Source: RGIG1995 sp045652425
GTDB lineage: Bacteria; Bacillota; Clostridia; Oscillospirales; CAG-272
Length of the DNA: 64,000 nt
Assembly (NCBI GenBank): GCA_045652425.1
Contig: JAZRUG010000047.1
Span: forward strand, 1-64,000
Direction of reading: 5' to 3'
Shown in pieces: positions 61,170-64,000 of the stretch. Both the position numbers and the translations under genes were made by a program. Every line of letters starts with the position of its first letter. Positions within the stretch are counted from its first letter, which is position 1. The notes under the pieces were generated by a model. The model saw only the letters and a list, made by a program, of their open reading frames with translations. It was not told the DNA's origin and made no database searches.

Positions 61170-62135
61170 ATGGCATTAGTTACAACAAAAGAGATGTTTA
61201 AAAAGGCATACGAAGGCGGTTATGCTATTGGCGCATTTAACATCAACAATATGGAAATTGTTCAGGCTATTACAGAAGCAGCGCAGGAACTCAATTCTCC
61301 CGTAGTTCTTCAGGTATCTGCAGGCGCAAGAAAGTACGCAAAGCACGAATATCTTATGGCTTTGGCACAGGCTGCTATCAAGGATACAGGCGTTGATATT
61401 GCTCTTCACCTTGACCACGGCGCAGATTTCGAAATTTGTAAGGCATGCATTGACGGCGGTTTTACATCTGTTATGATTGACGGTTCTCATCACTCATTCG
61501 AAGACAACATTGCAGTTACAAAGAAGGTAGTTGAATATGCTCACGAACGCGGCTGCGTTGTTGAAGGTGAGCTTGGAAGACTTGCAGGCGTTGAAGATGA
61601 CGTTAAAGTATCTGCAGAAGATTCTTCATATACTCGTCCTGAAGAGGTTGAAGAATTTGTTAGCCGTACAGGCGTTGACTCACTTGCAATTGCAATTGGT
61701 ACAAGCCACGGCGCATACAAGTTCACACCCGAGCAGTGCACAAGAAACGAAAAGGGTATCCTTGTTCCCCCTCCGCTTCGTTTTGATATTCTTGAAGAAG
61801 TTGAAAAGAGACTTCCCGGATTTCCGATTGTTCTTCACGGCGCTTCTTCCGTATCTCAGGAAGCGGTTAAGGAAATCAACGAAAAGGGTGGAAAGATGCC
61901 CGATGCTATCGGTATTCCCGAGGAACAGCTCAGAAAAGCTGCAGGCATGGCAGTATGTAAGATCAACATTGACTCTGACATCAGACTTGCTATGACAGCA
62001 GGTATCCGTAGAGTATTTGCTGAAAATCCCTCTGCATTTGACCCCAGAGAATATCTCAAGGTTGGTAGAGAAGAAGTTCGCAAGATGGTTGCTCATAAGA
62101 TTGTTAACGTTCTTGGCTCAAACGGCAAAATGTAA
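61170..62135 (+). CDS. fba: Class II fructose-1,6-bisphosphate aldolase
   Basis: This is the zinc-dependent glycolytic aldolase splitting fructose-1,6-bisphosphate into two triose phosphates. The 321 residues contain AFNINNMEIVQAI, LHLDHGADFEICKACI (Asp and His near 85-90), VVEGELGRLAGVED, IAIGTSHGAYKF and FPIVLHGASSVSQE. Ribosome site AAGGAG. It precedes the acyl-ACP thioesterase by 25 bp and is probably co-transcribed. Confidence 0.95.
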   Translation: MALVTTKEMFKKAYEGGYAIGAFNINNMEIVQAITEAAQELNSPVVLQVSAGARKYAKHEYLMALAQAAIKDTGVDIALHLDHGADFEICKACIDGGFTSVMIDGSHHSFEDNIAVTKKVVEYAHERGCVVEGELGRLAGVEDDVKVSAEDSSYTRPEEVEEFVSRTGVDSLAIAIGTSHGAYKFTPEQCTRNEKGILVPPPLRFDILEEVEKRLPGFPIVLHGASSVSQEAVKEINEKGGKMPDAIGIPEEQLRKAAGMAVCKINIDSDIRLAMTAGIRRVFAENPSAFDPREYLKVGREEVRKMVAHKIVNVLGSNGKM

Positions 62136-62160
62136 TTAAGTCCGTTGCGGATTTTGGTTT

Positions 62161-62883
62161 ATGATCTACACGGAAAAATATAGAATCAGCAGTCAGAAGT
62201 GCGATTTCAACGGCGTCGTAAGACCGTCGGAGATACTTCGTTATATGCATGAAACGGCAAATCTTCAAATGAGGAAATACGGCCCGTCGAACGCTGAGCT
62301 TAGAGCTGATAACAAAGCATTTATTCTCAGTAAGATAAACCTCAGCTTTTACAGAGAGCTCTACGCATTTGATGAAATACGTGTTGAGACTTGGGCGGTT
62401 GAGAGCAAAGGGGTAAGTTTTTACCGTTGTTCAAGAGTGTTTAGAGACGAGGATTTGGTTGCAGAAATGGTTGCGGTGTTCGCGCTTGTCGATATTGTTA
62501 CAAAGAAGCTTTGCCGAGTAACCGAAGTTGAGTTTGGTTTTGATGCTGAACCCAATATGCTTGAGCTGGATATGCCTGCGAGGTTCAGAATACCTGCGGA
62601 AGTTGAGCTTGGGCTTATCGGTGAATATGCAGTAAATTACAGCGATACCGATATTAATATGCACATGAATAATACAAATTATCTTGATGTATATTGCGAT
62701 TATTTGCCCGATTACAAGAATAACAGAGTTATTACCGCTGTTATAAACTATCAGGCGGAGGCTCCTTTAGGAGCTACGGTAAAAATATATCGCGGCGAGG
62801 ACGAAGATGGTTATTATTTCAGAACGGTACGAGATGACGGAAGTGTTAATTCGGAAAGTCTGATTATGACCGACAGAAGATAA
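62161..62883 (+). CDS. Acyl-ACP thioesterase
   Basis: This 240-residue protein has the double-hotdog acyl-ACP thioesterase fold: KYRISSQKCDFNGVVRPSEI in the first hotdog and the second with ADLVDIVTKK-like text, then DTDINMHMNNTNYLDVYCDY, the Asn/His active-site segment of family PF01643. It would release fatty acids from acyl-ACP. No Shine-Dalgarno is seen; it lies 25 bp after fba. A strong terminator follows. Confidence 0.85.
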   Translation: MIYTEKYRISSQKCDFNGVVRPSEILRYMHETANLQMRKYGPSNAELRADNKAFILSKINLSFYRELYAFDEIRVETWAVESKGVSFYRCSRVFRDEDLVAEMVAVFALVDIVTKKLCRVTEVEFGFDAEPNMLELDMPARFRIPAEVELGLIGEYAVNYSDTDINMHMNNTNYLDVYCDYLPDYKNNRVITAVINYQAEAPLGATVKIYRGEDEDGYYFRTVRDDGSVNSESLIMTDRR

Positions 62884-62889
62884 AAAATT

Positions 62890-62925
62890 ATATCCACCTT
62901 TAATTTAAGGGTGGATATTTTTTTG
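62890..62925 (+). terminator. Terminator of the fba-thioesterase unit
   Basis: ATATCCACCTTTAATTTAAG pairs with GGGTGGATAT and is followed by a T-run. Confidence 0.85.
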
Positions 62926-62958
62926 TTCTGTGAAAAAGTATTTATTGTAACAAGATTA

Positions 62959-62987
62959 TTGACTTTAAACATCTTGTTTGTTATACT
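62959..62987 (+). promoter_or_regulatory. Promoter of the YfcE-like gene
   Basis: TTGACT (62959-62964), 17 nt, TATACT (62982-62987). Confidence 0.65.
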
Positions 62988-63028
62988 GTGTATATATAAA
63001 ATGATATATCAATGAGAGGTCAGTAATT

Positions 63029-63571
63029 ATGAAATGGCTTATAGCGTCGGACATACACGGTTCAGCTTATTATTGTGAAAAGTTAGTTGAGGCATTTGAA
63101 AGAGAAAAAGCAGACAAAATGTTGATTTTGGGTGACGTATTGTATCACGGCCCGAGAAATGATTTGCCTAAAGACTATGCACCCAAAAAGGTAATTGAAA
63201 TATTAAATAATATGAAAGATAGAATAATGTGCGTTAGGGGTAACTGTGATACCGAAGTTGACCAAATGGTTTTGAAGTTCCCCGTTCTTGCGGATTACGG
63301 TATTATAACCGTAGGCGACAGAATGATTTATGCAACTCACGGACATAAATACGGTCCTGAAAATCTTCCTCCTTTACAAAAGGGCGATGCATTGCTTTTC
63401 GGTCATATTCATATACCAAAGTGCTATGAGGAAGACGGAATAATAATTTTAAATCCGGGTTCTGTGTCTATCCCGAAAGAAAATTCCGAACACTCTTATA
63501 TGTTGCTTGACGGTAACGAATTATATTGGAAAAACCTTGACGGCAAAGAATATAACAGTTTTGTTCTCTGA
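63029..63571 (+). CDS. YfcE-family metallophosphodiesterase
   Basis: A 180-residue calcineurin-like phosphoesterase: ASDIHGSAYY (metal Asp/His), LILGDVLYHGPRN, VRGNCDTEVDQM, ATHGHKYGP and LFGHIHIPK. Length and motif order are those of YfcE-like enzymes that act on small phosphodiesters. GAGAGG upstream of ATG. It precedes a LysR-type gene, 34 bp away. Confidence 0.85.
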   Translation: MKWLIASDIHGSAYYCEKLVEAFEREKADKMLILGDVLYHGPRNDLPKDYAPKKVIEILNNMKDRIMCVRGNCDTEVDQMVLKFPVLADYGIITVGDRMIYATHGHKYGPENLPPLQKGDALLFGHIHIPKCYEEDGIIILNPGSVSIPKENSEHSYMLLDGNELYWKNLDGKEYNSFVL

Positions 63572-63605
63572 TTAACAGTAAAGATGTCAATGGGAGGGTG
63601 TATAT

Positions 63606-64000
63606 ATGAATATTCTTCATATGAAATATGCAGTAGAGGTTGCAAAGGCGGGTTCGATTAATAAGGCTGCCGAGGTGCTTTTTGTTGCTCAACCTAACTT
63701 GAGCCGCGCGATAAAGGATCTGGAAGCTGACCTTGGTATAACTATATTCGACCGTTCCGCAAAGGGAATGGTGTTGACTATCGAGGGCAGAGAGTTTTTG
63801 AACTATGCTCAACAGATTTTGTACCAAATTGACGCTGTTGAACATATATATAAGCACGGCAAAGCTCAAAAACAGAAATTTTCTGTTTCTGCTCCCCGTT
63901 CCGGATATATTTCACAAGCGTTTTCTTATTTTTCCAAACATATCGATACGACGCATGCCGAGGTTTTTTATAATGAAACAAACTCTTGGAGAGCGATAAA
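63606..64000 (+). CDS. LysR-family transcriptional regulator, truncated by the window end
   Basis: Residues 1-131 are visible: MNILHMKYAVEVAKAGSINK with the LysR helix-turn-helix AAEVLFVAQPNLSRAIKDLE and IFDRSAKGMVLTIEG. The coding region continues past 64000. GGGAGGG precedes the ATG. The effector-binding domain is not visible, so the target is unknown. Confidence 0.88.
   Translation, partial: MNILHMKYAVEVAKAGSINKAAEVLFVAQPNLSRAIKDLEADLGITIFDRSAKGMVLTIEGREFLNYAQQILYQIDAVEHIYKHGKAQKQKFSVSAPRSGYISQAFSYFSKHIDTTHAEVFYNETNSWRAI

Overview
The window is a low-GC, spore-forming, Clostridia-type chromosome segment centred on the replication origin. The evidence is the canonical order rpmH-rnpA-yidD-yidC-jag on one side and dnaA-dnaN-recF-remB-gyrB-gyrA on the other, a Bacillus-like oriC between dnaA and dnaN, and sporulation genes spoIIE and spoVS. 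Protein features (EndoA/MazF, KhpB, WalJ, RNase Y, YmdB, TmcAL) are Firmicute. The extreme density of palindromic dispersed repeats suggests an uncultured gut Clostridia/Oscillospiraceae-like lineage; that placement is inference. No rRNA or tRNA genes, CRISPR arrays or riboswitches were recognised.

Layout. 0-4.5 kb (minus strand): thiI, jag/khpB, yidC, yidD, rnpA, rpmH. 4.7-6.5 kb: dnaA and an oriC with DnaA boxes, a GC strip, trio-like triplets and an AT-rich element. 7-17.5 kb (plus strand): dnaN, recF, remB, gyrB, a PfkB sugar kinase, a DUF559 nuclease, gyrA, a lipoprotein, tyrS. 18-21.4 kb: an acyltransferase, a stand-alone domain protein, a deacetylase-like protein, then a 672-bp inverted-repeat element holding a second DUF559 gene. 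21.5-22 kb: a small AbrB/XRE divergent pair. 22.4-39.7 kb (mostly minus): EF-G-like GTPase, radical SAM protein, EndoA toxin, spoIIE (plus), SGNH hydrolase, walJ, galK, a HEPN/MNT pair, and a kdgK-gnd-PHP-larA sugar-acid operon. 39.7-50 kb: an accessory region with small membrane proteins, two decayed genes (AbrB and AbiEi remnants), and a cluster of a membrane protein, a macro-domain protein, a VWA protein and a 1,199-residue PARG-SGNH-FHA-kinase fusion. 50-64 kb: solute-binding lipoprotein, rny-ymdB-spoVS, O-antigen ligase-like protein, ackA, tmcAL, DUF4380-like protein, fba, acyl-ACP thioesterase, YfcE-like phosphodiesterase and the start of a LysR regulator cut by the window edge.

Function. 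The core genes cover initiation of replication, supercoiling control, protein insertion into the membrane, RNA processing and central carbon metabolism. The most unusual content is (i) the macro/VWA/PARG-FHA-kinase cluster, which would join ADP-ribose chemistry to phospho-signalling, and (ii) several families of structured repeats. One repeat family has inverted arms interrupted by non-homologous hairpins and is twice associated with a DUF559 endonuclease gene; another has a copy inside the dnaA-dnaN spacer.
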